DNA from: Anaerocolumna sedimenticola
GTDB lineage: Bacteria > Bacillota > Clostridia > Lachnospirales > Lachnospiraceae
Length of the DNA: 64,000 nucleotides
Assembly: GCF_009931695.1 (NCBI RefSeq)
Contig: NZ_CP048000.1
Location: 2,683,501 to 2,747,500, forward strand
Direction of reading: 5' to 3'
Made by a program: the position numbers and the translations under genes. The notes below the pieces were generated by a model that made no database searches, had not been told where the DNA came from, and worked only from the letters and a program-made list of their open reading frames with translations. Below, one piece after another: positions 30,650-41,303 of this stretch; within the stretch, counting starts at the first letter, position 1; the number at the start of each line of letters is the position of its first letter.

Positions 30650-32728
30650 ATGGTGTTATATTATATAGCAGGAGCTGTTGTCGGCGGATTACTTCTATTG
30701 TATTTGATTATATTCAAAATATTAGGCCTTAGGGTAATAGATTCCGACGAAGTCGCAGTAATTGAAAAATGGTGGAGCATGAAAGGTTCCTTAAAGGATT
30801 CCATTATTGCTCTCAATGGAGAAGCCGGATATTCACCGGATCTGCTTCGTGGTGGTATTCATTTCAAATCCGTATTAATGTATAAAATTCATAAGTATCC
30901 TTTAATCACAGTACCGCAGGGTCAGATAGCTTATATATTTGCACGTGACGGTATGCCGCTATCCCCTACTCAGACCTTGGGTAAGGTAGTGACGGAAGCA
31001 AATAACTTTCAGGATGTACGTGGATTTTTACAAAATGGCGGACAAAGAGGACCTCAGAGAGGAATACTAAGAGAAGGTACTTACGCAATAAATTTAGCAC
31101 AATTTATCGTAATTACCCCAAGTGATATAAAAGCAATTAACACCGGTTCCAAACAGGAACGTTCCGAACTTGTGAGCATGCAGCAGACACTTGCCGCAAG
31201 AAATGCGTTCAGCCCAATTGTAATTATGGGTAACGGAAACGAATCCAGTGACCTAATGGGTATCGTAACCGTACATGATGGCCTGCCTCTGGAACAGGGA
31301 GAAATTATCGCAGAAGATGTTGGACCGGAACATTCTAATTTCCAGGATCCGGAGAAATTCTTAGAACTTGGCGGCAGAAGAGGTAAGCAGATTCAGGTCT
31401 TAACAGATGGTACGTATTATGTAAACCGCTTATTTGCAACCGTGGAATTCAGACCGAAAACCGTAGTCCCTATTGGTTTTGTAGGTGTTGTCGTATCTTT
31501 CTTCGGTAAAGAGGGCGTGGACACCACAGGTGCCGATTATAAACATGGTGAGTTAGTCGGAGTAGGCTGCAAAGGTGTTTTGGAAAAACCTTTAATGCCA
31601 GGTAAGTATGCATTTAATACCGATGCAGGTAAAGTTGTATTGGTTCCGACAACCAATATTATCTTAAAGTGGAACAAAACCGAAACCGGTGAACACAAAT
31701 ATGATGAAAACCTCACGGAAGTTGACATAATAACCAAGGATGCATTTGAACCCTCCCTTCCGTTATCCGTTGTTATGCATATAGACTATAAGCAGGCTCC
31801 TTGGGTAATCCAAAGATTCGGTGACATTAATATGCTGGTCAACCAATCCTTAGACCCGTTAGTCAGCGCATATTTTAAAGATGTAGCCCAGACTAAGACA
31901 TTGATAGAGTTAATTCAGGAACGTAGTGAAATCCGTGAACGGGCTGTTCTTGAAATGAAAGAAAAATTCCAGAAGTATAATCTGCAGTTGGAAGAAGTTC
32001 TTATTGGTACGCCGAAAACAACGGCAAATGACTTGCAGATTGAAAATATCTTAACCCAATTAAGGGAAAGACAGATTGCAGAAGAAAAGAAGATTACCTA
32101 TCAAAAACAACAGTCCGCAGCTGAAAGTGAGAAATCACTCAGGGAAGCTCAGGCTATTGCTGAACAGCAAAGCTTCTTAACCAAATCTAAAATCCAGATT
32201 GAAATTGAAGGAAACAGCGGTGCAGCACTTGCAAGTAAAGCAGAACAGGAAGCAAATCAGATTGTTGCCCTTGCTAAGGCGAATTCCTCCAGAATACGCT
32301 TAGAAGGTGAGGCAGAAGCTTCCAAAGAGACTAATGTCGGTCTGGCAAGAGCTCAGGCTATTGACGCCCAGGTTAAGGCATATGGCGGGGCTGAATACAG
32401 GGTTATTCAGGAAGTTGTTGATAAACTGGCAGATGCAATTAAGAATTCACAGGTAGACATTGTACCTAGAACAGTCGTTAACATGGGTAACGGAAACGGC
32501 AGTCAGGGTGATACCGGCAGCAATACCGTTATGGATACCTTATTAAAATTTATTACTTTAGATAAACTTGGAGTAAATCTGGAACATTCATCAGAACCCA
32601 CCCTTTCTGCCCAGGAAATCAGAAGACCTGCAGGTGAGATTCAGGACGAAGAAAATATTAAAGATTTGAAAGACATGAATCCGGATCCGATAACGGATAC
32701 CGGTAAAGTATCCCAGGCGCAATTATAG
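30650..32728 (+). CDS. SPFH / flotillin-like membrane protein
   Basis: The 692-residue protein starts with a membrane helix (VLYYIAGAVVGGLLLLYLII, about residues 2-22). An SPFH-type domain of unusual length follows (about 25-430), then a long Ala/Glu/Gln-rich coiled coil (about 430-600, e.g. IAEQQSFLTKSKIQIEIEG) characteristic of flotillins, and a polar tail. Flotillins organise membrane microdomains and oligomerise under the membrane. The frame is open to 30566, but GAGGAGGA places the start at ATG 30650. Terminators lie before and after, so it is a monocistronic gene. Its exact role here is unknown. Confidence 0.8.
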   Translation: MVLYYIAGAVVGGLLLLYLIIFKILGLRVIDSDEVAVIEKWWSMKGSLKDSIIALNGEAGYSPDLLRGGIHFKSVLMYKIHKYPLITVPQGQIAYIFARDGMPLSPTQTLGKVVTEANNFQDVRGFLQNGGQRGPQRGILREGTYAINLAQFIVITPSDIKAINTGSKQERSELVSMQQTLAARNAFSPIVIMGNGNESSDLMGIVTVHDGLPLEQGEIIAEDVGPEHSNFQDPEKFLELGGRRGKQIQVLTDGTYYVNRLFATVEFRPKTVVPIGFVGVVVSFFGKEGVDTTGADYKHGELVGVGCKGVLEKPLMPGKYAFNTDAGKVVLVPTTNIILKWNKTETGEHKYDENLTEVDIITKDAFEPSLPLSVVMHIDYKQAPWVIQRFGDINMLVNQSLDPLVSAYFKDVAQTKTLIELIQERSEIRERAVLEMKEKFQKYNLQLEEVLIGTPKTTANDLQIENILTQLRERQIAEEKKITYQKQQSAAESEKSLREAQAIAEQQSFLTKSKIQIEIEGNSGAALASKAEQEANQIVALAKANSSRIRLEGEAEASKETNVGLARAQAIDAQVKAYGGAEYRVIQEVVDKLADAIKNSQVDIVPRTVVNMGNGNGSQGDTGSNTVMDTLLKFITLDKLGVNLEHSSEPTLSAQEIRRPAGEIQDEENIKDLKDMNPDPITDTGKVSQAQL

Positions 32729-32786
32729 TATCTGGATACAACAAATTGTTAGGCACAGGGTTTCATTGCGAAACTATAAAATATAG

Positions 32787-32840
32787 CCGGTATACCAGGA
32801 AAGCATGACGAATTGCTAACCCATGGTATACCGGTTTTTT
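32787..32840 (+). terminator. Terminator after SPFH gene
   Basis: CCGGTATACC (32787-32796) and GGTATACCGG (32825-32834) form a perfect 10-bp stem with a 28-base loop, followed by six Ts. Confidence 0.7.
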
Positions 32841-32961
32841 ATTTTTTATGTATGTCACAAAGAGTATCGAATCAAAAGGATTAATTCAGACATCAGACAT
32901 CCCCATTGCTACATTACATCTTTTGTAGTATGATTAGAATAATCAGTTATTTCATAGTTAT

Positions 32962-33114
32962 ATAGGTAATTGCGAAACTATGTAGTTTTTCGAATATACC
33001 ATCCAATTGATACGAATTTTATAGCTTCAGTTACCCTCAGGGCAAAATTCAGCTCTAACATTGTATCAATTGGATGATATGTAGATACAATATTGGAGTT
33101 TCGCAATTATCTAT
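32962..33114. repeat. Long interrupted inverted repeat upstream of GntR gene (MITE-like)
   Basis: The 153-bp segment has outer arms of about 18 bp (around TAATTGCGAAACT / AGTTTCGCAATTA) and inner arms of 14 bp (ATCCAATTGATAC region 32999-33013 with 33063-33076). The whole could fold into one long stem. It ends 30 bases before the GntR start codon and fills most of the 415-bp gap, so it may be a small non-autonomous transposable element. Alternatively the inner arms are a pair of GntR operators. No ORF is present. Confidence 0.45.
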
Positions 33115-33143
33115 CATAGTTTTTATTGAAAGGAATTATAAAT

Positions 33144-33818
33144 ATGCCCAAGTCAAAAATGTTATCGGAGCGAATAGCTGATGATATTTTATCCATGATA
33201 ACAATTGAGAAGCGTTTTCTTCCGGGAGATAAATTGCCCAATGAAAATGAATTATCGACGGAATTAAATATCAGCCGGACTACACTGCGGGAAGCCATTC
33301 GAATTCTGGTAACCAGTGATGTTCTGGAGATAAGAAGGGGAAAAGGTACCTTTGTAACGAGTTACGCCAACAATAGGGAGAATTTTGGATTCGAGGAATT
33401 TAACAGTGTTAAAGTAGATGCTAAGGATTTATATGAGATGCGTCTGATATTTGAACCGGAAGCAGCTTATTATGCCACGGAGCGTGCCACGGAAAATGAA
33501 TTAAAGAGAATTATACAATATGGCAGAAGGGTTGAGCAAAAAATCATTAATGGAGAAGATAGAACGGAAGAAGAGCAGGCTTTTCATAAGTCCATAGCCA
33601 AAGCAACCCATAATGAATTTATGAATAAACTAATGCCGATTATTTATCAGGCAATTCACAAAGGGGTCACTCTTTCAAAGAAAAATGAACAGGCGGTTAA
33701 GGATACTTTAAACGATCACCGTATGATTATGGAGTTTTTGGAACAGCGGAATCCAATGGGAGCAAAGACGGCAATGAAGCTGCATATTCTCCATGCCATG
33801 AAAGAACTTGACATCTGA
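33144..33818 (+). CDS. FadR-type GntR-family transcription regulator
   Basis: The 224-residue protein has an N-terminal winged helix (about residues 5-75, with NELSTELNISRTTLREAIRIL read in two parts, NELSTELNIS and RTTLREAIRIL, and the wing RRGKGTFV). A C-terminal all-helical FCD domain follows (about 90-220, with His and Asp metal/ligand positions such as FHKSIAKATHNEFM). FCD regulators sense carboxylic acids and usually repress sugar-acid or amino-acid genes. The frame is open from TTG 33126, but AAAGGA spacing favours ATG 33144. No catabolic gene is adjacent; the chemoreceptor gene follows 150 bases later, and autoregulation through the upstream repeats is possible. Confidence 0.88.
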   Translation: MPKSKMLSERIADDILSMITIEKRFLPGDKLPNENELSTELNISRTTLREAIRILVTSDVLEIRRGKGTFVTSYANNRENFGFEEFNSVKVDAKDLYEMRLIFEPEAAYYATERATENELKRIIQYGRRVEQKIINGEDRTEEEQAFHKSIAKATHNEFMNKLMPIIYQAIHKGVTLSKKNEQAVKDTLNDHRMIMEFLEQRNPMGAKTAMKLHILHAMKELDI

Positions 33819-33967
33819 TTTACCACCATTTACCAATTTAATAATTTATTGCATACGAAACAACTCTATGATATATTAGAAAAATATAAATCATTCTACA
33901 GGCATCCAGCTTTGGGTAACTTCCGATGCCGCCTTTACTGAAAAAGAAGAACAACGAGGATAAAAAA

Positions 33968-35683
33968 ATGAAAGTAAAAATATTTAAAAGCATCCGGGCA
34001 AAACTGGTGCTTAATTTTGTTCTATTAGGCTTGATATTATCTGTTACTTCCGGTATTTTCAATTATTACAATAACAGTGCGAGAATGTTATCGGATATAA
34101 GGCAGGAGGTTACCAAACTGGCCAGTGCGGCAGCATTACTGGTTGATGGAGAACAGCATGAAAAGTTAAATTCTCCTGAATCTGCTTCAAGTGAAGAATT
34201 CAACGCTATCAGAACAAGTCTACAGGAATTTATGGCTAAAACCGGAGTAAATGACGTATATACCTTAATCCTTAAAGGAAAAGAGCAAACCCAGTTTATT
34301 ATTGATGCTGCTATTGAAGAACCGGTGGCTTTCGGTGAAGAATACGAATATCTTCCGGCGATGGAAATTTCGTTTAATGGCGGGGCTTCAGCAGATAAAC
34401 ATATTACTTCCGATAAATACGGAAGTACACTTTCGGGATATGCACCGATATGGAACGAAAGCGGTGCGGTTGTCGCTATTATCGGTATCGATATCGATGC
34501 CGGTAAGATTAATGCAGAGAAGACAAAATTATTAATCAGCATAATCCTTAATACCTGTTTAAACATGCTAGTGATGTTTGTATTGGCTATATTTTTGTCA
34601 AAGAAGATTGTAATACCGATACATCAGTTAATCTCCAGATTTGAAGAATTAAGCCATTCCGGCGGAGATTTAACTAAAAGAATTGAGATAAAGACAGGTG
34701 ATGAGTTAGAGATACTTGGCCGTACCGTTACGGAATTTATTGCGAATATAAGGGAAATTATTATACATATTAAAAGCAGTTCCGACAATGTGGCAATATC
34801 GGCGGAAGGCTTAAATAATTCTATTGTTGAAAATGAAAAGTCGATTAATGAGGTAACCAATTCCATACAAAATATTGCTTCCGGGGCATCCGAGCAGGCG
34901 GCAAATGTGGATAGTATCGTAATGAATATTGAAAACATAACCTCCAAAATGCAGGAGAATGAAAAGAAAGTGACTACCATAAATCAATCGGCAGAAGAAA
35001 CTTTTGAATTAATTGATACTGGGTTGACTACAGTAAATCATTTAAACGAAAAAACAGAAGAAAATATGAATGCTTTTAAGCGGGTTACCGATACAGTTGA
35101 AAGACTTGTAAAAGAAGCAGAAGAAGTTGAAATAGTTCTTTCGACCATTACCCATATAGCGAAACAGACTAATCTGCTGGCTTTTAATGCCGCCATAGAA
35201 GCTGCAAGAGCAGGAGAACAAGGCAAAGGATTTTCTGTGGTAGCCGAAGAAGTAAGGGAATTAGCCGAGGGATCTTCCAAAGCGGCGGATGAAATTACTT
35301 TAATTCTAAAGAAACTGAGTATGGATGCAAAACAAGCCAGTGAAGAAATAACTGGAGCAAAGATAATAGCAGATGAGCAGAAACTGGAAGTAGAAGCAAC
35401 AGATCAGACTTTCCACAGTATGACAGATAATATTGAGGGCATATTAAATAATATTAAGCGAATCAGTTCATCATTTCAGGAAATCAGCCATGGCATGAAT
35501 AACATAACAGAACGAATTGAAGAGGTTTCCAATATATCCGGGGAAAATGCTGCCATTACGGAAGAAGTTGCAGCCAGCAGTGAAGAACAGAATGCTTCTA
35601 TGGATAACATAAGCAGTACTTCCAAACGGCTTAGCAGTTTGAGCAGAGAGTTAAAAGAGATTGTCTCCAAATTTATAGTGTAA
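33968..35683 (+). CDS. Methyl-accepting chemotaxis protein
   Basis: The 571-residue receptor has an N-terminal membrane helix (about residues 12-33), an extracellular sensor (about 35-190, with single-Cache-like strands such as [17 protein letters not shown]), a second helix (about 195-217), a HAMP segment (about 218-275) and a cytosolic signalling domain. The last has the conserved tip [20 protein letters not shown] (around residue 400), normally [14 protein letters not shown]. The frame is open to 33926, but CGAGGA favours ATG 33968. It would report ligand binding to CheA/CheW. No che genes are in the window. The ligand is unknown. Confidence 0.92.
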   Translation: MKVKIFKSIRAKLVLNFVLLGLILSVTSGIFNYYNNSARMLSDIRQEVTKLASAAALLVDGEQHEKLNSPESASSEEFNAIRTSLQEFMAKTGVNDVYTLILKGKEQTQFIIDAAIEEPVAFGEEYEYLPAMEISFNGGASADKHITSDKYGSTLSGYAPIWNESGAVVAIIGIDIDAGKINAEKTKLLISIILNTCLNMLVMFVLAIFLSKKIVIPIHQLISRFEELSHSGGDLTKRIEIKTGDELEILGRTVTEFIANIREIIIHIKSSSDNVAISAEGLNNSIVENEKSINEVTNSIQNIASGASEQAANVDSIVMNIENITSKMQENEKKVTTINQSAEETFELIDTGLTTVNHLNEKTEENMNAFKRVTDTVERLVKEAEEVEIVLSTITHIAKQTNLLAFNAAIEAARAGEQGKGFSVVAEEVRELAEGSSKAADEITLILKKLSMDAKQASEEITGAKIIADEQKLEVEATDQTFHSMTDNIEGILNNIKRISSSFQEISHGMNNITERIEEVSNISGENAAITEEVAASSEEQNASMDNISSTSKRLSSLSRELKEIVSKFIV

Positions 35684-35700
35684 AAAAAATAATAGAAAAA

Positions 35701-35742
35701 ACCTGAACAAATCTGTATATGGATTTGTTCAGGTTTTTTTTC
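35701..35742 (+). terminator. Terminator after chemoreceptor gene
   Basis: A 13-bp perfect stem (ACCTGAACAAATC with GATTTGTTCAGGT) with a short loop is followed by eight Ts. This is a very strong terminator. Confidence 0.9.
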
Positions 35743-35800
35743 ATTTCCGTGAAGGCAAGTGGGAATAAGCAAGCTTGTATGCAATAATTCAAAGACCCAC

Positions 35801-35841
35801 GCGAAACGAAGAAACTAGCAAACTGTGTTTCTTCGTTTCGC
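35801..35841. other. Perfect 15-bp inverted repeat
   Basis: GCGAAACGAAGAAAC and its complement at 35827-35841 flank an 11-base spacer. It has no T tail and lies between the chemoreceptor terminator and the ilvD promoter; a regulatory site or a repeat remnant is possible. Confidence 0.4.
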
Positions 35842-35910
35842 CTTATACATCTGGCTTATCTTGTGGATTTATTTCTCCTGCTGTTTCTTCTGCGTTGTAT
35901 TATATATATA

Positions 35911-35939
35911 TTGACATAAGACAACATACAACATATAAT
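35911..35939 (+). promoter_or_regulatory. Consensus sigma-A promoter of ilvD
   Basis: TTGACA and TATAAT, both perfect, are 17 bp apart. The transcript would start near 35946, about 57 bases before the ilvD start. No T-box or other leader structure is seen in the short leader, so control would need a protein regulator. Confidence 0.85.
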
Positions 35940-36002
35940 TAATCATACATTTAATGTAACGAATATAGAATTTATTAAAAATTAACTAAGAGGTGATTCT
36001 TT

Positions 36003-37661
36003 ATGAACAGTGAAAAAATTACGAAAGGTATTGCAGCAGCTCCCCAAAGAGCGTTACTTCATGCTTTGGGGTTAACGGAGGAAGAAATTAATAAGCCCTT
36101 AATCGGAATTGTAAGTTCCTATAATGAAATCGTTCCGGGGCATATGAATCTGGATAAGATTGTAGCGGCAGTAAAGCAGGGAGTAGCTATGGCAGGAGGG
36201 ACCCCTATCGTATTTCCGGCAATTGCAGTTTGTGATGGAATTGCAATGGGACATCAGGGTATGAAATATTCGCTGGTTACCAGGGAGTTAATTGCAGACT
36301 CTACTGAAGCAATGGCCATTGCTCATGCTTTTGATGCATTGGTTATGATACCGAACTGTGATAAGAACGTACCGGGTCTTTTGATGGCGGCTGCCAGGGT
36401 AAATATCCCCACCATATTTGTCAGCGGAGGTCCCATGTTAGCAGGTACCGTAAACGGTAAAAAAATCAGCTATTCCACCGTTTCGGAAGCGGTCAGCCGA
36501 TATGGTGCAGGGGAAATTGACGCTGCTACATTATGCGATTATGAAAATAAAGCTTGTCCTACCTGCGGATCCTGTTCCGGAATGTTTACGGCGAACAGTA
36601 TGAACTGCCTGACGGAAGTACTGGGTATGGGACTTAAAGGAAACGGAACGATTCCGGCTGTTTACTCAGAGCGAATCCGACTTGCCAAACAGGCAGGTAT
36701 GAAGATTATGGAATTAGTGGAAAAGGATATCCGCCCCAGAGATATATTGACAGAAGGCGCCTTTTATAATGCACTTACCATTGATATGGCTTTAGGATGC
36801 AGTACCAACAGTATGCTTCACCTGCCTGCCATTGCCCACGAATGCGGAATTGAGTTGAATTTAGATAAAGCGAATGAAATATCTGCAAAAACTCCAACAT
36901 TATGTCATCTTGCACCCGTGGGTGACCATTTCATTGAGGAGCTAAATGAAGCGGGCGGAGTATATGCGGTTATAAATGAAATAAATAAACTGGGCTTATT
37001 ACATACCGGACTTTTAACCTGTACCGGTAAGACGGTTGCGGAAAATATATCCGGATGCCGGATAAAAGATACGAATATTATCAAAACAATAGAAGAGCCT
37101 TACAGCAAAACAGGGGGAATTGCAGTATTAAAAGGAAATATTGCACCGGACGGCTGTGTTGTAAAACGCTCCGCAGTAGCAGAAGAGATGTTATGCCACA
37201 AAGGTACGGCAAGAGTTTTTGACTGTGAAGAAGATGCCCTTACTGCAATTAATAGCGGAAGTATAATGAGCGGGGATGTTGTGGTAATCCGTTATGAAGG
37301 TCCGAAAGGCGGTCCGGGAATGCGTGAAATGTTAAATCCTACCTCTGCAATTATGGGAAGAGGTTTAGGAAGTACCGTTGCTCTTATTACAGACGGACGT
37401 TTCAGCGGAGCAACGAGAGGAGCCGCTATCGGTCATGTGTCACCGGAGGCAGCGGACGGGGGGAATATAGCTCTTATTGAAAATGGAGATATTATTGAAA
37501 TCAATATTCCGGAATGTACCATTCAGGTACTTTTAAGCGAAGAAGAATTAGATAAACGCAGGCGGAAATGGCAGCCCAGACAGCCAAGGATTACTACCGG
37601 ATACCTTAAGAGATATGCGAAAAGTGTTTCTTCCGGCTGTAAAGGAGCAGTTTTGAATTAG
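36003..37661 (+). CDS. ilvD: Dihydroxy-acid dehydratase
   Basis: The 552-residue enzyme removes water from 2,3-dihydroxy-isovalerate and -methylvalerate to give the 2-keto acids of valine and isoleucine synthesis. The Fe-S cluster cysteines appear in [12 protein letters not shown] (about residue 118) and [19 protein letters not shown] (about residue 185), and the conserved C-terminal [20 protein letters not shown] segment is intact. Length matches the family. The gene stands alone between a consensus promoter and a terminator, not next to other ilv genes. It has a good AGAGGTG ribosome site. Confidence 0.97.
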   Translation: MNSEKITKGIAAAPQRALLHALGLTEEEINKPLIGIVSSYNEIVPGHMNLDKIVAAVKQGVAMAGGTPIVFPAIAVCDGIAMGHQGMKYSLVTRELIADSTEAMAIAHAFDALVMIPNCDKNVPGLLMAAARVNIPTIFVSGGPMLAGTVNGKKISYSTVSEAVSRYGAGEIDAATLCDYENKACPTCGSCSGMFTANSMNCLTEVLGMGLKGNGTIPAVYSERIRLAKQAGMKIMELVEKDIRPRDILTEGAFYNALTIDMALGCSTNSMLHLPAIAHECGIELNLDKANEISAKTPTLCHLAPVGDHFIEELNEAGGVYAVINEINKLGLLHTGLLTCTGKTVAENISGCRIKDTNIIKTIEEPYSKTGGIAVLKGNIAPDGCVVKRSAVAEEMLCHKGTARVFDCEEDALTAINSGSIMSGDVVVIRYEGPKGGPGMREMLNPTSAIMGRGLGSTVALITDGRFSGATRGAAIGHVSPEAADGGNIALIENGDIIEINIPECTIQVLLSEEELDKRRRKWQPRQPRITTGYLKRYAKSVSSGCKGAVLN

Positions 37662-37773
37662 ATATAAGAGATTACATTTCCTCATAGAAGTTGGGATATA
37701 ATACTATACTGATTTAAAATCTGAGACAAAGATTTTAATCAAATAATAACTAGTACAAATATTAGCAATAAAT

Positions 37774-37812
37774 AGGTCAACAGTTCCGGTAAAAGAACTA
37801 TTGGCCTTTTTC
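37774..37812 (+). terminator. Terminator after ilvD
   Basis: AGGTCAACAGTTC and GAACTATTGGCCT pair with two weak positions around an 8-base loop, followed by five Ts. Confidence 0.7.
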
Positions 37813-37854
37813 AATTAACAAAAAAGCTCTCTGAACTTCCCTGCTTTGTTCTTA

Positions 37855-37883
37855 TTGAAACATATGTTTGTTTATGATAATAT
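37855..37883 (+). promoter_or_regulatory. Candidate promoter of the SF1 helicase gene
   Basis: TTGAAA and TAATAT are separated by 17 bp; a second TATAAT-like box lies three bases further on. It would give a leader of about 100 bases. Nothing else was seen in the 326-bp gap except the ilvD terminator. Confidence 0.5.
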
Positions 37884-37987
37884 AATTATATCTTATAAAT
37901 TTGAATTAAAATAATAAATAGACGAATAGCTAAACTATAAATCGGGCAGTCTGCCGGATTCTTAATAGATAACAGGAGGTTCTGTAA

Positions 37988-40144
37988 GTGGCAGATACTT
38001 TATTAAACGGGTTAAATGAGGAACAAATTCAGGCAGTAACAGCAACAGAGGGCTACATAAGGGTCATAGCAGGCGCGGGTTCCGGTAAAACCAGAGCATT
38101 AACTCATCGGTTTACCTATCTGGTGAACGAGCTGGGAATAGCTGCTTCCAATATACTCTGTGTTACATTTACCAATAAAGCAGCGAATGAAATGAAAAAG
38201 AGAATACGTTACATGATTGGTGATAATGATACGGGATTTATCTGTACTTTTCATGGCTTTTGCGTACAGGTACTGAAAGAAGAGATTCATGTACTAAACT
38301 ACCCTAAGAATTTTCTCATTATCGACACGGAAGATGTAACGGCCATTCTGCATACTATTTTCGAAGATATGGGGTTAAATTCCAGGAATTATACTTTCAG
38401 TACAATCACTGATATGATAGCGGTTAGAAAAGAAAAAGAACCTTATTTAGCCTATATTTTAGAGACCAATAATGATGTTTTAAAGGAAAAGTTTTTAACG
38501 GCCGAAAGTAAGGAAGACGCTATCTTTTATCGTTACCTTTATGAGCAGAAGAAATGTTATGCCCTGGATTTTGATGATTTGATTAATTATGTATTATACA
38601 TATTTGAGAATCACGAAGAAATCAAACTCAAGTGGCAGAAAAAGCTGGAATATGTAATGGTTGATGAGTTTCAGGATGTTAGCCCAAAGCAATATATGTT
38701 ATCAAAACTGTTAAGTGGCTATCACCATAATCTCTTTATTGTGGGTGACCCGGATCAGACTATTTATTCCTGGCGGGGAGCCAATGTGGAATTTATACTA
38801 AATTTTGATAAAGCATTTCCAACCGCCAAGACGATTATCATGAATAAAAATTACCGCTCAACACCTAATATAATTCAGGCTTCCAATTCTTTAATCGAGA
38901 AAAACAAGCGGCGTATTGAGAAAAGTCTGGTACCTATAAAACAGGCAGATATACCGGTTATCTATAACCATATGAAAACGACCCAGTTGGAAGCGGAATG
39001 GATCGCAGCCCAGATAAAGAAGATACAGGAGGGTGGCATTAGTCTTAAGAATATTGCAATATTGTACCGCTCCCATTTCGTATCCAGAAGTTTTGAGGAA
39101 GTATTTATTAAAGAAAATATTAAATATACAATTTACAGTGGAATCGAATTTTATAAACGGAAAGAAATTAAAGATGTTTTATGTTATTTGAGAATGATTC
39201 TTTATTCCGATGATATCTCATTTAACCGTATCGTAAACATACCGAAAAGAAATATCGGAGAAAAGCGGATGACATTTTTAAAAGAGTATGCCGGAAATCA
39301 TTCCTGTTCTTTGTATCAGGCTTTACAGGATAATCTGGAGGATAACCTGTTCAAAAAAACAAATGGGAAAGACTTTACGGCTTTGATAGAAAAATATAAA
39401 CAGCTTTACGAAGAAAAGAAAATCTCGGAAGTTTTATCAGATATATTAAATGACAGCGGTTATGAAGCTTTGCTTCGTACGGATGGAGAGCAGGAAAGAC
39501 TGGATAATTTAGCCGAATTAAAACAATCCATTTTTGATTATGAAAATTCGGCAGGTGAAGAATGTACCCTGGCAGATTATTTAGAGAAAATATCCTTATT
39601 TACCAACCTAGATCAAAAGGAGAATTCCGATTCCGTACAGATGATGACCATTCATACTGCGAAAGGACTGGAGTTTCCTTATGTATTTGTTTGCGGTTTG
39701 AATGAAGGAATCTTCCCGAGTAAACACATTGATACTTCGGATAAGATGGAGGAGGAGAGGCGGCTTGCATACGTAGCGTTTACCCGTGCTGAAAATACCT
39801 TGTTCTTAAGTGATGCGGAAGGAGTTAATTATGATGGATCTTACCGTTATCCGTCCCGTTTTATTTTTAATATAGAAAAAACTTATATCAACTATATGGT
39901 TGAGTTAGAAAGCAGGCTGGCAAGTGATGCAAGGATGTATATCCAGCTGAATGAGCAGAAAATGGAACAGAACAGCCGCTGTCTTGCAATCAATGATTTA
40001 GTTGAACACCATGTTTTTGGAAAAGGTAAGATATTAGATATAAATCATGATACGTCATCTTACGTCATCAAATTTGAAAATATGGAGACAACAAGAAATA
40101 TCAGTTTTAAAATCATGCTTGAGTATGCGGGGCATGAAGAGTAA
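37988..40144 (+). CDS. UvrD/PcrA-type SF1 DNA helicase
   Basis: The 718-residue ATP-dependent 3'-5' helicase shows motif I AGAGSGKTRALT (about residues 28-39), motif II VDEFQDVSP (about 226), motif III GDPDQTIYSWRGA (about 256) and motifs V-VI MTIHTAKGLEFPYVFVCGL and VAFTRAENTLFLSD near residues 555 and 600. It probably works in DNA repair or replication-fork upkeep. The C-terminus ends in a small domain (VEHHVFGKGKILDI) that resembles the Tudor-like RNA-polymerase-binding tail of PcrA. It starts at GTG after ACAGGAGG. It might be a second, shorter paralogue of the main PcrA. Confidence 0.9.
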   Translation: MADTLLNGLNEEQIQAVTATEGYIRVIAGAGSGKTRALTHRFTYLVNELGIAASNILCVTFTNKAANEMKKRIRYMIGDNDTGFICTFHGFCVQVLKEEIHVLNYPKNFLIIDTEDVTAILHTIFEDMGLNSRNYTFSTITDMIAVRKEKEPYLAYILETNNDVLKEKFLTAESKEDAIFYRYLYEQKKCYALDFDDLINYVLYIFENHEEIKLKWQKKLEYVMVDEFQDVSPKQYMLSKLLSGYHHNLFIVGDPDQTIYSWRGANVEFILNFDKAFPTAKTIIMNKNYRSTPNIIQASNSLIEKNKRRIEKSLVPIKQADIPVIYNHMKTTQLEAEWIAAQIKKIQEGGISLKNIAILYRSHFVSRSFEEVFIKENIKYTIYSGIEFYKRKEIKDVLCYLRMILYSDDISFNRIVNIPKRNIGEKRMTFLKEYAGNHSCSLYQALQDNLEDNLFKKTNGKDFTALIEKYKQLYEEKKISEVLSDILNDSGYEALLRTDGEQERLDNLAELKQSIFDYENSAGEECTLADYLEKISLFTNLDQKENSDSVQMMTIHTAKGLEFPYVFVCGLNEGIFPSKHIDTSDKMEEERRLAYVAFTRAENTLFLSDAEGVNYDGSYRYPSRFIFNIEKTYINYMVELESRLASDARMYIQLNEQKMEQNSRCLAINDLVEHHVFGKGKILDINHDTSSYVIKFENMETTRNISFKIMLEYAGHEE

Positions 40145-40261
40145 TTACGGGATAAATAATCTGGTCCACAGGCAGGTATTTGCCCGATGGTATACAAAAT
40201 GGCTGCAAAATCATGGTAATTATTTATGGTTTCGGTAGATTATGTGTAAAGTGAGGAAAAT

Positions 40262-41179
40262 ATGTATTATTTTAATCAAAAAATAAATGACTGGGAATCC
40301 TGGGGAAAGGTTTTCTGTTCCACGGATGCTTTTAGGGAATTGGCCGGGGCTATTTTTAAAAAAGAGGGATTAGAAATAAAAGAAGATATTAGAAACCTGA
40401 CTCCCGGAACCAATGCGGTGTTTCGTGCGGATGGTTATGTCATAAAAATATTTGTACCTAAGGAATCGGGACTTGATACGGAATATGACTTTAAAGCAGA
40501 GCTGTCAGTCATGGATTATATCAGTAAGAAAGGAATTGCTTCTCCAAGGATCATAACAAAAGGTGAGATAAAAGATAAATATCTGTTCCGCTATATTATT
40601 ATGGAGTATATAGAGGGTAAAGATGCCGGGGATGTACTTCCTCATTATAATCTTGCCAGGAAGAGAGAAGCAGTAAAACAGCTTAAGGAATTGTTAAAAT
40701 GTCTGAATCAGCCGGCAGATAATCTGCCGATAAAAAGGGATTTAATTAGTCAAGCCATTCATAATTCACGTTTAAATGGTTTATCCGGAGACTTAATACG
40801 GGATTTATCGGACTGTGTGAATGGGCAGGAGCTTAATTCCTGTGTTTTGGTTCATGGTGATATCACGGGAGAAAATGTATTGGTTCAACCAGATGGCGTA
40901 ATACGGTTAATTGATTTTGCTGATTGTACCCTGGCACCGGAATATTATGAATTGGCACCTATTGTTTTTGAATTATTTAAAGGTGATAAAGAATATGTAA
41001 ATGAATTTATAGGCGGACAAAACAAAGAAGAATTCCTGAATCATTTAATAAATGGATTAGCTCTCCATGATTTTGGCGGAAATATTATCAAGGATTATTT
41101 AACAAGACTAAACATTCCTTTTGATCAAGTAAAAGATCTGCAGGCTTTAAGAAAAATAATTAAAACCAATATTTTATGA
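40262..41179 (+). CDS. APH-family phosphotransferase (kinase-like)
   Basis: The 305-residue protein has the aminoglycoside phosphotransferase/choline kinase fold: an ATP-lobe Lys in GYVIKIFVP, the catalytic loop HGDITGENVLV (His198, Asp200) and the metal-binding LIDFADC (about 219-225). The family includes antibiotic kinases as well as kinases of sugars and amino compounds, and the substrate cannot be told. A weak GTGAGG ribosome site precedes the ATG. The gene follows the helicase by 117 bases on the same strand and a 73-bp palindromic repeat comes right after. Confidence 0.8.
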   Translation: MYYFNQKINDWESWGKVFCSTDAFRELAGAIFKKEGLEIKEDIRNLTPGTNAVFRADGYVIKIFVPKESGLDTEYDFKAELSVMDYISKKGIASPRIITKGEIKDKYLFRYIIMEYIEGKDAGDVLPHYNLARKREAVKQLKELLKCLNQPADNLPIKRDLISQAIHNSRLNGLSGDLIRDLSDCVNGQELNSCVLVHGDITGENVLVQPDGVIRLIDFADCTLAPEYYELAPIVFELFKGDKEYVNEFIGGQNKEEFLNHLINGLALHDFGGNIIKDYLTRLNIPFDQVKDLQALRKIIKTNIL

Positions 41180-41207
41180 TTGGGAGATTCCTTTGTGAAT
41201 TAAAATT

Positions 41208-41280
41208 GGCCGTTGTAAAAATTATAAAGTAACGACTTACGTGACTGACCCGTTAAGTTAAGTATTTTTTTACAACAGCC
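41208..41280. repeat. 73-bp palindromic dispersed repeat, copy 1
   Basis: The ends GGCCGTTGTAAAAA and TTTTTACAACAGCC are inverted repeats, and the inner right part reads CCCGTTAAGTTAAGTATTTT. A second copy of exactly the same length lies at 43978-44050. It sits between APH and the BlaR1-like gene and could also act as a terminator. Confidence 0.55.
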
Positions 41281-41303
41281 TATAAAAGCTTTATCTTCTA
41301 TAT

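Noticed and set aside
40047-40238. 63-codon ORF overlapping the helicase end
   Set aside because: Mostly inside the helicase in another frame and without a ribosome site.
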